Shown: positions 53,125-61,676, counted from the stretch's first letter. The stretch is 64,000 bases of DNA from Exercitatus varius (GCF_029577735.1 NZ_JARQTO010000005.1:1-64000), one strand, 5' to 3'. The notes: generated by a model from the letters alone, not told the origin. Made by a program: numbers and translations.

Positions 53125-54420
53125 ATGCTAAATTTCGCCCATCAGGAACACATCCACAGTTATTATTACGCCAGCAAAAATCTCGACATAATCCGACCGC
53201 ACTTAGACAAACCGCTTTCCGCCGATGTTTGCGTAATCGGCGCAGGATTCGGCGGATTATCGGCGGCCCTGGAACTTGCCGAAAAAGGCAAACAAGTGAT
53301 TGTACTGGAAGGCGCCCGCATCGGATTCGGCGCGTCGGGGCGTAGCGGCGGACAGGCGATTAACGGCTTTGAAGACGGCATTGATCAATATATCAAACGG
53401 TTCGGTTTGGACATCACCCGCCAACTTTGGGAAATGTCCCTGGAAGCCATTAATATTATTGACGAACGCATCACCAAATACGATATTCGGTGCGACTGGA
53501 AAAAGGGCTATGCCACGGTGGCGCTCAATTCGCGCCGAATGGACGATCTCATCGCCATCGAACGGGCCAGCCGCGAAACCTTCGATTATCCCAACATGCA
53601 GCTGTGGGATAAAAACCAACTTAAACGACACCTCGGCAGCGACATTTACGTAGGCGGCCTGTATGACAGCAATTCCGGCCATTTGCATCCGCTCAACTAT
53701 TGCTTAGGGCTGGCAAAAGCCTGTCTGGATGCGGGCGTACGGATTTTTGAACAATCTCCCGTGGTGGATATTCGGCGCCGCGGCAATCAAGTGACGCTCG
53801 TCACCGACAAAGCCCGCGTCACCGCGCAAAACGCCGTCATCGCCGCCAACGCCTACATCACGAAAACGGCAAAATCCGTGCACCGCGGCACCGCGCGCAA
53901 AATTCTGCCGGTAGAAAGTTTTATTATCGCAACCGAACCGCTCGATCAAGCCACCGCCGATAGTCTGATAAATAACGGCATGTCCGTTTGCGACAACAAT
54001 TTATTGCTGGACTACTACCGTTTAAGTGCGGACAACCGCTTGCTTTTCGGTTCCGACAGCAGCGCCGACAAAGACATGATTCGCATCATGCGAAAGAATA
54101 TGCTGAACGTATTTCCGCAACTGGAAGCGACCAAAATCGAATACGGCTGGGCGGGGCCTATCGACATGACGATGAACGCCCGACCTTATTTCGGCCGCAT
54201 CGCTCCTAATATTTTCTTCGCCCACGGCTATTCCGGGCACGGCGTCGCATTAACCGGACTGGCCGGGCGCATTATTGCGGAGGCCATATGCGGCGACGAC
54301 AGCCGTTTACGCGTGTTCGAAACGCTCAAAATTCCGTCGCTTTACGGCGGCAAATGGGTAAAAAATCTGGCGCTGAAAATCGGAATTCCTTATTACAAAT
54401 TTTTGGATAAATACCGCTAA
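53125..54420 (+). CDS. FAD-dependent amine oxidoreductase (PuuB/DAO family)
   Basis: 431-residue D-amino-acid-oxidase-fold flavoprotein. The FAD-binding motif is CVIGAGFGGLSAALELAEKG (about 36-55), followed by GFGASGRSGGQAINGFE, typical of gamma-glutamylputrescine oxidase (PuuB/OrdL) relatives. The C-terminal FAD motif is FFAHGYSGHGVALTGLAGRI. No puuA ligase is adjacent. Divergence from potD suggests use of a polyamine or a derivative, but this is inference. The ribosome site is weak. Confidence 0.85.
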   Translation: MLNFAHQEHIHSYYYASKNLDIIRPHLDKPLSADVCVIGAGFGGLSAALELAEKGKQVIVLEGARIGFGASGRSGGQAINGFEDGIDQYIKRFGLDITRQLWEMSLEAINIIDERITKYDIRCDWKKGYATVALNSRRMDDLIAIERASRETFDYPNMQLWDKNQLKRHLGSDIYVGGLYDSNSGHLHPLNYCLGLAKACLDAGVRIFEQSPVVDIRRRGNQVTLVTDKARVTAQNAVIAANAYITKTAKSVHRGTARKILPVESFIIATEPLDQATADSLINNGMSVCDNNLLLDYYRLSADNRLLFGSDSSADKDMIRIMRKNMLNVFPQLEATKIEYGWAGPIDMTMNARPYFGRIAPNIFFAHGYSGHGVALTGLAGRIIAEAICGDDSRLRVFETLKIPSLYGGKWVKNLALKIGIPYYKFLDKYR

Positions 54421-54459
54421 AATTGCAAGTCGAAAGGATTAACGTATTGAAAACAGATA

Positions 54460-54571
54460 AAAGTGCGGTTAAAAAACGTCGTATTTTTTATTCGCAATCT
54501 TTTAAGGATTGCTCACAAAGGCCGTCGGCAAAGGCAACGTTCGAAAAACGATGCTTTTTTTGACCGCACTT
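54460..54571. other. Widely spaced inverted uptake sequences after the oxidase gene
   Basis: AAAGTGCGGTT followed by AAAAAACGTCGT, and 75 bp on ACGATGC with TTTTTTT and GACCGCACTT. They form an interrupted inverted pair in the 181-bp gap between the oxidase gene and the convergent rluE, probably acting as the transcript end. Confidence 0.5.
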
Positions 54572-54601
54572 TAGCGTCGGTTCACGAACGGCACATCGGG
54601 T

Positions 54602-55330
54602 TTAAAGCCCTAACAGTCGAAACAGTTCTTTCAATTCCGCCTCGCTAAGCCGGCGATACTGTCCGTTCGGCAAGCCGTTCAGACTCAATCCGGCCACCGC
54701 CGTCCGCACCAGACGCAAAGTGGGAAAACCGATATGAGCCGTCATGCGGCGAACCTGACGGTTTTTGCCCTCGCTGATTTGAATTTCCAACCACGCGGTG
54801 GGAATGGTTTTACGCTCGCGAACGGGCGGCACCCGCGGCCATAAATCCGGCTCGGAAATCCACCGCACTTTTGCCGGTTTCGTCATGCCGTCTTTTAATT
54901 CCAGGCCGCGACGAAGCGGTTCCAAATCCGCTTCCGTCGGCCGCCCTTCCACCTGCACCCAATAGGTTTTCGGCAGTTTAAATTGCGGATTCGCCAATCG
55001 GTGCTGCAACTCGCCGTTATTGGTTAAAATCAGCAAGCCTTCGCTGTCGCGATCGAGCCGCCCGGCAGCGTACACATCGGGCACGGGGATAAAATCCTTC
55101 AGGGTTTTGCGCCCATTTTCATCGCTAAACTGAGTCAGCACCTCGAAAGGTTTGTTGAACAGAATGACTTCAGTTTGCGCCAGACTCAAAGCCGGTTTCC
55201 GGCGGCGAAAATCAGTGCGAAAATCGACCGCACTTTTTGCCTGAGGACGCGCGGCCCGCATCTGATTTCTACGAGATCGTTCCGTTTGTGAACGGTTTTT
55301 AGCCTGAGTTTTTCGCAATTCGGTTCGCAT
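54602..55330 (-). CDS. rluE: 23S rRNA pseudouridine2457 synthase RluE
   Basis: RsuA-family pseudouridine synthase, 242 aa from ATG 55330. The open frame extends 141 codons upstream as an overprint of rsmJ in another frame and is not real. The N-terminal ~50 residues are Arg-rich. The catalytic domain has ILFNKPFEVLTQFSDE, the active-site Asp in AGRLDRDSEGLLILTNNG, and SEGKNRQVRRM. There is no S4 domain, consistent with RluE. It lies 8 bp downstream of rsmJ. Confidence 0.9.
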   Translation of the reverse strand: MRTELRKTQAKNRSQTERSRRNQMRAARPQAKSAVDFRTDFRRRKPALSLAQTEVILFNKPFEVLTQFSDENGRKTLKDFIPVPDVYAAGRLDRDSEGLLILTNNGELQHRLANPQFKLPKTYWVQVEGRPTEADLEPLRRGLELKDGMTKPAKVRWISEPDLWPRVPPVRERKTIPTAWLEIQISEGKNRQVRRMTAHIGFPTLRLVRTAVAGLSLNGLPNGQYRRLSEAELKELFRLLGL

Positions 55331-55338
55331 AATCCGTC

Positions 55339-56106
55339 CTACGGAAGATAAATATCGAAGCGGTGATTTTTGGTTTCGCGCGAAAAATGCGGCGGAATCT
55401 GCGCGAGATATTCCGCATAATCGGGACGTTTCACCACGACTCGTTTCCGCGCCAGTCGGCGGGCGGGAGCGAGCAAGGCGTCCGCATCCGAATCCGCGCC
55501 CACCAAATGCTGAAACACCCGCATTTCTTTTTTCACCAGCGCCGATTTCTGTTTGTGCGGATACATGGGATCGAGATACACCACATCGGCAAAATCCCGG
55601 GCGGGATCCAGTTCTGCAATATGACAAACCTCCAGCAGCCGCATATTCCGTCGCATCATGTCGCCGATTTCGGCGTCCCGATAGGCGCGGCGCAAGCCGT
55701 CCTGCAGCAACAGGCGAACCACGGGATGGCGTTCCACCAAGCGCACCCGACAACCGACGGATGCCAGCACGAAGGCATCGCGCCCTAAACCGGCGGTGGC
55801 GTCGATTACGCTAGGCAATTCCGCGCCTTTTACGCCCACGGCTTTCGCCACCGCTTCACCGCGTCCGCCGCCGAATTTACGGCGATGCGCCATCGCGCCG
55901 CCGACAAAATCCACAAATACGGCGCCCAGTTTGGGTTCGTCCAGCTTGCGCAGTTCCAAACGAAAATCCTCGTCTCCCATTTCCGTTTGCACCAACGCCA
56001 GCGGGCTGTTTTCAGCATGCATTAACCCCGCCGCGGCACATTGTTGCATGAAAAGTGCGGTCAAATTTTCGTCTGTTTTTAATTCGCTGCGTAATTGAAT
56101 CATCAT
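55339..56106 (-). CDS. rsmJ: 16S rRNA m2G1516 methyltransferase RsmJ
   Basis: SAM-dependent methyltransferase (former YhiQ), 255 aa. Motif I is VIDATAGLGRDAFVLASVG, ligand region VRLVERHPVVRLLLQDGL, and the catalytic block VVYLDPMYPHKQKSALVKKE. The ATG overlaps the trmA stop (ATGA), implying coupling. I chose the first of two adjacent ATGs (56106). The uptake sequence at ~56,053 lies within the first 20 codons and codes LTALF. Confidence 0.95.
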   Translation of the reverse strand: MMIQLRSELKTDENLTALFMQQCAAAGLMHAENSPLALVQTEMGDEDFRLELRKLDEPKLGAVFVDFVGGAMAHRRKFGGGRGEAVAKAVGVKGAELPSVIDATAGLGRDAFVLASVGCRVRLVERHPVVRLLLQDGLRRAYRDAEIGDMMRRNMRLLEVCHIAELDPARDFADVVYLDPMYPHKQKSALVKKEMRVFQHLVGADSDADALLAPARRLARKRVVVKRPDYAEYLAQIPPHFSRETKNHRFDIYLP

Positions 56107-57212
56107 TTTCGAATCAGCCACACGCCTGCTTCCATATGATCGGTATAGGGGAATTGATCAAAGAGCGCCGCCCGTTCGATACGATGAGTTTGGCTCAAAG
56201 TCCGCAAATTTTCGCATAAAGTCTGCGGATTGCAGGAAATATACAAAATGCGATCATACTGCCGCACCAGTTTTACCGTATCGGGATCCAGCCCCGCCCG
56301 TGGCGGATCCACCAAAATGGTGTTGCATTCGTATGCCTGCAAATCAACGCCTTTCAAGCGATTAAAGGTGCGCACGCCGTTCATAGCCTGGGTAAATTCT
56401 TCCGCCGACATGCGGATAATCTGTACATTTTCCACCCGATTTGCCGCGATATTGAATTGCGCGGCCGCTACCGACGGCTTGGCGATTTCCGTCGCCAGTA
56501 CTTTGCGGAAATTTTGCGCCAAGGCAATGGAAAAATTGCCGTTGCCGCAATACAGTTCCAACAAATCCCCCCGACTGCCGCGCGTGCAATCTATCGCCCA
56601 TTCCAGCATTTTACAATTCACCGCCGCATTCGGCTGAGTGAAGCTGTTTTCCACTTGGCGATACACGTAATTTTTGCCGTTAACGGGCAGCACTTCGTCC
56701 GCAAAATCCTGATCCAGACAGATTTTCTGCTTGGCGGCGCGCCCGATAATCTGCACGGAAAATCCCTGATTTTCTAACCGCACTTTTAATGCCCGCGCCG
56801 CCGTTTGCCATTCTTCCGTCAACGTTTTGTGATACAACAGGCTGACAATAATCTGATCGCTCAACGTGCTGAGATAATCAATCTGAAACAGCTTTTTGCC
56901 GAGCACTTCCCGTTCTTTCAGCAACGGCAGAATGGTCGCCATCATGCGGTTAATCAGCTGTGTGGCGATGGGAAACCGATCCACGCGATAACGCCGCTTG
57001 GTGGTTTTATCGAACATGATGTGATAAAGATCGCCGTCGCGGTTTGAACTGTAATCGTGCCACAGGCGAAATTCCGCCCGCATGCGGAAATGCTGAGGCG
57101 GCGAAGCAAAAACCGTTAACGCCGGCGCCTTAAAAGGCGCCAAAAGTGCGGTCAGTTTTTGGCATTTTTTCGCTAATAATTCATCGTATTTTTCAATGGG
57201 TAAAGGTTGCAT
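56103..57212 (-). CDS. trmA: tRNA (uracil-5-)-methyltransferase TrmA
   Basis: Makes m5U54 in tRNA and also acts on tmRNA, 369 aa from ATG 57212; the open frame extends 14 codons upstream. Sequence signs: MQPLPIEKYDELLAKK, FRMRAEFRLWHD, SAM motif LLELYCGNGNFSIALA, LVDPPRAGLDPDT, and the nucleophile Cys in ILYISCNPQTL. TRAM and Fe-S domains are absent, which separates TrmA from RlmC/RlmD. An uptake sequence is in the N-terminal part. Confidence 0.96.
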   Translation of the reverse strand: MQPLPIEKYDELLAKKCQKLTALLAPFKAPALTVFASPPQHFRMRAEFRLWHDYSSNRDGDLYHIMFDKTTKRRYRVDRFPIATQLINRMMATILPLLKEREVLGKKLFQIDYLSTLSDQIIVSLLYHKTLTEEWQTAARALKVRLENQGFSVQIIGRAAKQKICLDQDFADEVLPVNGKNYVYRQVENSFTQPNAAVNCKMLEWAIDCTRGSRGDLLELYCGNGNFSIALAQNFRKVLATEIAKPSVAAAQFNIAANRVENVQIIRMSAEEFTQAMNGVRTFNRLKGVDLQAYECNTILVDPPRAGLDPDTVKLVRQYDRILYISCNPQTLCENLRTLSQTHRIERAALFDQFPYTDHMEAGVWLIRK

Positions 57213-57263
57213 GTCAGAATTCGGTTGCAGTAAAAATTGGCGGGATTTTAGCATAACGCGAAG

Positions 57264-57290
57264 AAAAAGGCTTGATTTCTCAAGCCTTAA
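57264..57290 (-). terminator. Terminator after ridA
   Basis: On the minus strand, AAGGCTTGA, GAAA loop, TCAAGCCTT, then TTTCTTCG. A clear intrinsic terminator. Confidence 0.88.
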
Positions 57291-57302
57291 TCGATACGGA
57301 AA

Positions 57303-57692
57303 TTATTTGCGCACGGCGATGGCTTCGATTTCCAGGCCGACGTCTTTCGGTAACCGCGCCACTTCGACGCAAGAACGCGCCGGGAAATTCGGATGGTCGT
57401 TTTCTTTGAAGAAGCGTTCGTATTCGGCATTTACCGCGGCAAAATCATTCAGATCTTTTACAAATACGGTCGTTTTTACAATATCCGCCACCTGCAAACC
57501 GGCTTGTTGAATAATCGCTTTAACGTTTTCCAGCGATTGACGAGCTTGCGCCGTGATATCCGCCGGTACTTCGCCCGTTGCCGGATTCACCGGAATCTGA
57601 CCGGATGTTATCACTAAATTGCCCAAATCCACGGCTTGTACGTAAGGTCCGATTGCCGCCGGCGCCTTTTCGGTGTGAATAATTTTTGTCAT
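57303..57692 (-). CDS. ridA: 2-iminobutanoate/2-iminopropanoate deaminase RidA
   Basis: YjgF/YER057c/UK114 family, 129 aa. It hydrolyses reactive imines from PLP dehydratases, protecting PLP enzymes. Signatures are APAAIGPYVQAVDLGNLVITSGQ, and RSCVEVARLPKDVGLEIEAIA with the catalytic Arg at about 106. AAGGAA precedes the ATG. It is monocistronic between two terminators. Confidence 0.97.
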   Translation of the reverse strand: MTKIIHTEKAPAAIGPYVQAVDLGNLVITSGQIPVNPATGEVPADITAQARQSLENVKAIIQQAGLQVADIVKTTVFVKDLNDFAAVNAEYERFFKENDHPNFPARSCVEVARLPKDVGLEIEAIAVRK

Positions 57693-57790
57693 GATATTTC
57701 CTTTCTGCTGATTTGCCTGTCTACGATTTTACACGTTGAACGGATAAAAACAATGAAAAAAACGACCGCACTTTTCTCTCTTAACACAAT

Positions 57791-58552
57791 TCAGGCGGAA
57801 GCCAAACGGCGCGCCGCTTCGATCACCACAGAAACCGCTTTTTCTTCCGTGCTTTTTATGGTCGTCTCGTTCGGGATTTCCTGTTGGGTACGGTTTACAA
57901 TCACGCCCGCCACCATGCCGGCTTTTAGCCCCAACGCCGCGCACATGGTCAATAAAGTGGCGGATTCCATTTCATAATTCATCACGTTTAAATCCTGCCA
58001 TTGTTTCAAGGTGCCTTGGAACGCCGGATAAACTTTGCCGCTGAAGGTATCATAACGTTCCTGTCCCGGATAAAAAGTATCCGACGACGCGGTAATCCCT
58101 ACATAAGGCGTAACGCCCTGTGCCACCGCGGCATTATACAGCGCGTTGGTACAAGCGAAATCCGCTACCGCCGGATATTCCAACGGCGCAAAATGACGGC
58201 TCGCTCCGTCTAAACGCACGGCGCCCGTCGTCACCAACACATCGCCCACGTTAATGTACGGCTGAATCGCGCCGGTGGTCCCGACACGCAGGAAGGTTCT
58301 GACACCCAGTTGCGCCAATTCTTCCACGCAAATGGAAACCGAGGGTCCGCCGATTCCCGTTGAACATACCACCACGGGTTCGTTTCCAAGATAGCCCAGC
58401 CACGAGGTAAATTCTCGGGTAGAGGCAAGAAATTCCGGTTTATCCATTCGCCGCGCAATACGTTCGCTGCGCGCCGGATCGCCCGGAACGACGGCGATTT
58501 TAGCGCCCTTCAACATGGCTTTGGTTAAGCCTAAATGAAATACTTCCGACAT
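57791..58552 (-). CDS. udp: Uridine phosphorylase
   Basis: Cleaves uridine to uracil and ribose-1-phosphate, 253 aa hexameric family. Motifs: HLGLTKAMLKGAKIAVVPGD, STGIGGPSVSICVEEL (signature), RVGTTGAIQPYINVGDV, and MNYEMESATLL for ribose binding. The ribosome site GGAG is well placed. With cdd nearby it forms a pyrimidine-nucleoside salvage pair, though the two are separate transcription units. Confidence 0.97.
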   Translation of the reverse strand: MSEVFHLGLTKAMLKGAKIAVVPGDPARSERIARRMDKPEFLASTREFTSWLGYLGNEPVVVCSTGIGGPSVSICVEELAQLGVRTFLRVGTTGAIQPYINVGDVLVTTGAVRLDGASRHFAPLEYPAVADFACTNALYNAAVAQGVTPYVGITASSDTFYPGQERYDTFSGKVYPAFQGTLKQWQDLNVMNYEMESATLLTMCAALGLKAGMVAGVIVNRTQQEIPNETTIKSTEEKAVSVVIEAARRLASA

Positions 58553-58636
58553 AGATTCTCCTTTTTATCAGTCACGCCGATAATTATCAGTTTACCCCCG
58601 CAATATCCGTCGTGCAACTCGCGATGCCCGAAATAA

Positions 58637-58665
58637 AAAAGTGCGGTAAAATCGCCCGCACTTTT
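58637..58665 (-). terminator. Terminator after the DUF4198 gene
   Basis: AAAAGTGCGG / CCGCACTTTT inverted repeat with eight to nine nt loop. On the minus strand it is followed by TTTATTTC. It is built from an uptake core facing its GGGC variant. Confidence 0.8.
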
Positions 58666-58685
58666 GGGATTCGTATCGCCGAATT

Positions 58686-59450
58686 TTATTTCACGGCGAA
58701 ACTAAGCGTAAATTCATGTACTTCTTTATCGCACACTTTCGGATCTTTGCCCTGGATTTCCACTTCGGAAGCCAAATACCAAGGGCCGGAAGTCAAGGCT
58801 TTAAAGCTGAATTCGCCTTTGTCGTCCGTGGTGGCGGAGAAGGCGTGAATTTCCAAGTCGTCGGTGTCAAAGCCCGCCGGCGCACCTACCACTTTTACGC
58901 CTTCCACCGGTTTACCGTTGTGAGTGACTTTGAATTTCGTCGTTTCATTGGCTTTCAACCCGTTCAACGGCACCAACGGCGTGATTTCATAACCCTGAGC
59001 GAGCGGCTGGGTGGAAAACGCTGCGTCATCGTCAATCACCACAAAACTTTTGCCCTGCATGCTGTACAATCCGCATTCTTTTGCCTGCGCGACGTCTCGG
59101 CGGGTTTTGCCCATCTCCCATTCGCCGTTGGTTTTTTCCGTCCAATAGGTCGGTTTGTAATTCGCCACCAGAATATGCGTGCCTTTGCCTAATTTGTCCG
59201 TGTGTTTATAGTGATAATTTTCCCCGCTTTGAGTTAACACGACGGTGCCGTCCCGGCTCACCACTTTCAACGGTTCAAATAAAGACAGACGTTTTGCCGG
59301 AATTTTTTCCGGATGCGGGAAATCGTGTCCGTACAGAATATCCGCCTCAAAGACCTCTTTATTTTCACCCAACGTCCATAAACTGTGCGCCGAAGCCGTC
59401 GTCGCCGCACCGAGCAATAACGATGTTAATAACAAATTGAATTTTCTCAT
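58686..59450 (-). CDS. Periplasmic DUF4198 (NikK-like) metal-related protein
   Basis: 254 residues from ATG 59450 (SD AAGGAG); the open frame starts 23 codons earlier. A Sec signal peptide (MRKFNLLLTSLLLGAATTAS, cleavage at ASA-HS) leaves a mature N-terminal His. ADILYGHDFPHPEKIP and a C-terminal Ig-like domain (FKVTHNGKPVEGVKVVGAP) are typical of DUF4198, seen as periplasmic components of nickel/cobalt or iron uptake. No transporter genes adjoin it. The promoter overlaps a near-perfect Fur box, so iron is the likely link. Confidence 0.88.
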   Translation of the reverse strand: MRKFNLLLTSLLLGAATTASAHSLWTLGENKEVFEADILYGHDFPHPEKIPAKRLSLFEPLKVVSRDGTVVLTQSGENYHYKHTDKLGKGTHILVANYKPTYWTEKTNGEWEMGKTRRDVAQAKECGLYSMQGKSFVVIDDDAAFSTQPLAQGYEITPLVPLNGLKANETTKFKVTHNGKPVEGVKVVGAPAGFDTDDLEIHAFSATTDDKGEFSFKALTSGPWYLASEVEIQGKDPKVCDKEVHEFTLSFAVK

Positions 59451-59490
59451 ATTTTCTCCTTGATGGATTGAACAAGTAACATCGTTACGG

Positions 59491-59520
59491 ATATTAACAT
59501 AAATGAGAATTATTATCAAT
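59491..59520 (-). promoter_or_regulatory. Fur box overlapping the DUF4198 promoter
   Basis: AATGAGAATTATTATCAAT (59,502-59,520) matches the 19-bp Fur consensus at 17 positions. On the minus strand TTGATA (59,514-59,519), 17-bp spacer and TAATAT (59,491-59,496) form the promoter, with the -35 inside the Fur box. Iron repression is predicted. Confidence 0.82.
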
Positions 59521-59639
59521 AAATATATTTAGTATGATTTAATCTGTAACTAGGGTTGAATATTTTCGAGGTTTTTATATTGCACGCATAAATGCCACCG
59601 CCCACATCCGTAGCGAAAGATTAGTGTTAGTCCCCTACA

Positions 59640-59690
59640 ATAGCGCGCGTCTCCCGACGCGTGCTTGAGTTTAAAAGATGAAAAAGTCGG
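59640..59690. repeat. REP-like half element (left arm only)
   Basis: ATAGCGCGCGTCTCCCGACG and GCGTGCTTGAG, then a decayed right half without the GGCACGCG arm. It lies downstream of cdd. It is the fourth member of the REP family described at 60,755. Confidence 0.8.
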
Positions 59691-59735
59691 TTTTCTTTTT
59701 ATCTGTTTATTTTGAAAACTTAGGTGGTGCGCCCG

Positions 59736-60626
59736 CTATAGTGCAAAATATTCGATTTCCAATCCCAAATAACGGTGCGCAAGCTGTTCCGTAATACTTC
59801 GATGACTTAAACCGCCTTGGCGTTCCGCCATAACAATCCGACTGACGGACAAGTCGGACAAACCGCTTAAACGCCGGTAATTCAACGCGCATTGTAACGG
59901 CAGAAAACTGGGATTAAATGCCGCATTTTCCGCATAACGCCCCGTTATGATCTGTTTACCCACTTGCAATGCCACGCCGCTCAAGGCCCGGCTGTACGGC
60001 GCGTAAGCTTGTCTCGCGGCGTCCGCTGCCGCCTGAACCAGCGGATCGGCATGAGTGAAACCGAAAGAATGCGGTTGCGGATCAAACAGGACCCGGCTGA
60101 TATTCAAATCTTTCGGACCGAACGCATCGGGCAAATAGCTGTGCAGGCTATTGTTCCGACTGTGAGGCAAATGAATCTGCAATCGATCGGCACTATTCAA
60201 TTCATTCATAAACTGGCGACAATGACCGCAAGGCGTGTAATTCACCACCATATCCGTCAGCGCAGGTTCTCCCGCCAACCAGGCATGACTGACGGCACTC
60301 TGTTCCGCATGAACCGTTTGTTGTATGGCATCGCCTGAAAATTCCTGATTCGCCCCGAAATAGAATGCGCCGGATTGCCCAATAGACACCGCCCCCACAT
60401 TAAAATGTGAAACGGGCGCCAACGCATAACAGGCGGCAACGGGCAAACAACGTAACGCCAGCTCTACCGGCGTAAGATTGAAATCATCGCCACATCGGCG
60501 AACCCAATCCTGTGAAAGTCGGGCTTCTCCGCCCTGTTCGAGAATCCGCCGCGCAATCCGGTCCAACACTTCATCCTGCGATTCGTTGATTAATTTATCC
60601 AGTCTTTTATCGATACAATCATTCAT
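59736..60626 (-). CDS. cdd: Cytidine deaminase
   Basis: Zinc enzyme deaminating cytidine and deoxycytidine, 296 aa, the long dimeric form as in E. coli. The catalytic site is TVHAEQSAVSHA (His and Glu) with PCGHCRQFM (two Cys ligands). The C-terminal half is the non-catalytic duplicate domain (LVQAAADAARQAYAPYSRAL). AAGGAGG precedes the ATG. A probable CRP site lies upstream, as expected for cdd. Confidence 0.96.
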   Translation of the reverse strand: MNDCIDKRLDKLINESQDEVLDRIARRILEQGGEARLSQDWVRRCGDDFNLTPVELALRCLPVAACYALAPVSHFNVGAVSIGQSGAFYFGANQEFSGDAIQQTVHAEQSAVSHAWLAGEPALTDMVVNYTPCGHCRQFMNELNSADRLQIHLPHSRNNSLHSYLPDAFGPKDLNISRVLFDPQPHSFGFTHADPLVQAAADAARQAYAPYSRALSGVALQVGKQIITGRYAENAAFNPSFLPLQCALNYRRLSGLSDLSVSRIVMAERQGGLSHRSITEQLAHRYLGLEIEYFAL

Positions 60627-60673
60627 CTCGGCCTCCTTAATTTTTCATTATAGAAAATTCACCGCCGACTATC

Positions 60674-60689
60674 CGTGATCAAGATCGGA
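60674..60689. promoter_or_regulatory. Probable CRP-binding site upstream of cdd
   Basis: CGTGATCAAGATCGGA. The core GTGATCAAGATCG is identical to that upstream of ltnD (32,562-32,577). It lies about 50 bp before the cdd start codon. Confidence 0.6.
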
Positions 60690-60754
60690 TTTATCAAAAC
60701 TATTAAAAAAACGACCGCACTTTTGGGGTAATATTAAAGCCAGGTTAACGCTAC

Positions 60755-60828
60755 GATAGCGCGCATCTCCCGACGCGTGCTTAATTTTAAGAGATGGAAA
60801 AGGCACGCGCCGAGAGACGCGCGCCATA
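60755..60828. repeat. REP pair (BIME-like), 74 bp
   Basis: The left arm GCGCGCATCTCCCGACGCGTGC can fold on itself. The right arm GGCACGCGCCGAGAGACGCG is its near inverted copy. A ~26-bp AT-rich linker lies between them. This copy lies just downstream of the RAYT pseudogene. Confidence 0.9.
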
Positions 60829-60849
60829 TTTTTATGCCACACAAGAAAA

Positions 60850-61398
60850 TTACACTAAATAATCAATCTCCAAAGCAAAATCCACTTCTGCATAATTTCT
60901 TGCGCTACTATATTTCCATCCTTCAGATTCCATAACAAAACCGCTCGCCACTGGATTTTGATGAATATATTCCAATTTCTGCTCAAAAAACTCATCTGAA
61001 TGAATTTCAATCGGGTGATTGCTATGTTGCCAAAATTGATAATGTTTTACATTGGAACAATGTTCCCCAGCTCTTTTAAACATCCACAGTAACCAACTTT
61101 TACGGCTTTCTTGAATATTATTCCGAATACAATCTAACATTCTTCTTGCTGTAAATTTCTTAAAGTCTCTTAACAATGCTGATGGATTGCTATTTTCTGC
61201 ACTGAATAATAAATGTACATGGCTAGGCATAATGCAATAACCATAAATTTTCATACCTTTATTTTTTCGAAAAAAATCCAGTGCATTGATCATTTCGATA
61301 AAATAATCATCTCGAATAAATACATCAATCTAATATACTGTTGAAAAACTCACAAAATAAACACCATCCGGGTCACAAAACTTATATTTTCTACTCAT
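60850..61398 (-). pseudogene. REP-associated tyrosine transposase (RAYT), broken by one in-frame TAG
   Basis: From ATG 61398 (SD GGAGAG) the frame reads MSRKYKFCDPDGVYFVSFST, then VY, then TAG at 61,330-61,332 (codon 23), then IDVFIRDDYFIEMINAL and onward in the same frame to 60,850. Family members have Trp at this place, so TGG to TAG is the likely change. The remaining 147+ codons are intact, with HUH motif MPSHVHLLF and the catalytic-Tyr region YIHQNPVASGF. REP elements flank it on both sides (60,755, 61,600 and 61,941), the usual arrangement of RAYT genes and their substrates. Confidence 0.88.
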
Positions 61399-61547
61399 AT
61401 TCTCTCCTATACCAACAAGAATACTGCAGAAAAAATCTAATAGTAAAATCTTGAGCAAGATTGGAACAGAGATCACAAAATTAAATAAATTTGTATATAT
61501 AAAGGATAGTTAGATTTAAGAAATCTGATGATAACTAATAAAAAACC

Positions 61548-61599
61548 AAGCAATAACTAATTAAAGAAACTAAGTAATAGCCAATTAAAGGAACTAAGT
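61548..61599. repeat. Imperfect 24-bp tandem repeat next to a REP
   Basis: Two 24-bp units (61,548-61,571 and 61,572-61,595) differ at four positions and share CAATTAAAG-like cores. A third copy begins at 61,596 and merges into the REP at 61,600. The stretch 61,399-61,547 is AT-rich, with nothing recognisable. Confidence 0.6.
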
Positions 61600-61673
61600 G
61601 ATAGCGCGCGTCTCCTGACGCGTGCTTAGTTTTAAGAGATAAAAAAGGCACGCGTCGGGAGACGCGCGCCATC
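61600..61673. repeat. REP pair (BIME-like), 74 bp
   Basis: Same structure as at 60,755: left arm GCGCGCGTCTCCTGACGCG, linker, right arm GGCACGCGTCGGGAGACGCG. It differs from the copy at 61,941 at only a few positions. Confidence 0.92.
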
Positions 61674-61676
61674 GGG

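Noticed and set aside
53257..53688. Minus-strand 143-aa frame opposite the oxidase gene
   Set aside because: Antisense shadow of a well-conserved flavoprotein; no start signals.
55331..55753. N-terminal extension of the rluE frame to 383 aa
   Set aside because: It overlaps rsmJ in another frame, has Arg/Gly/Ser-rich shadow composition, and RluE homologues start near ATG 55330.
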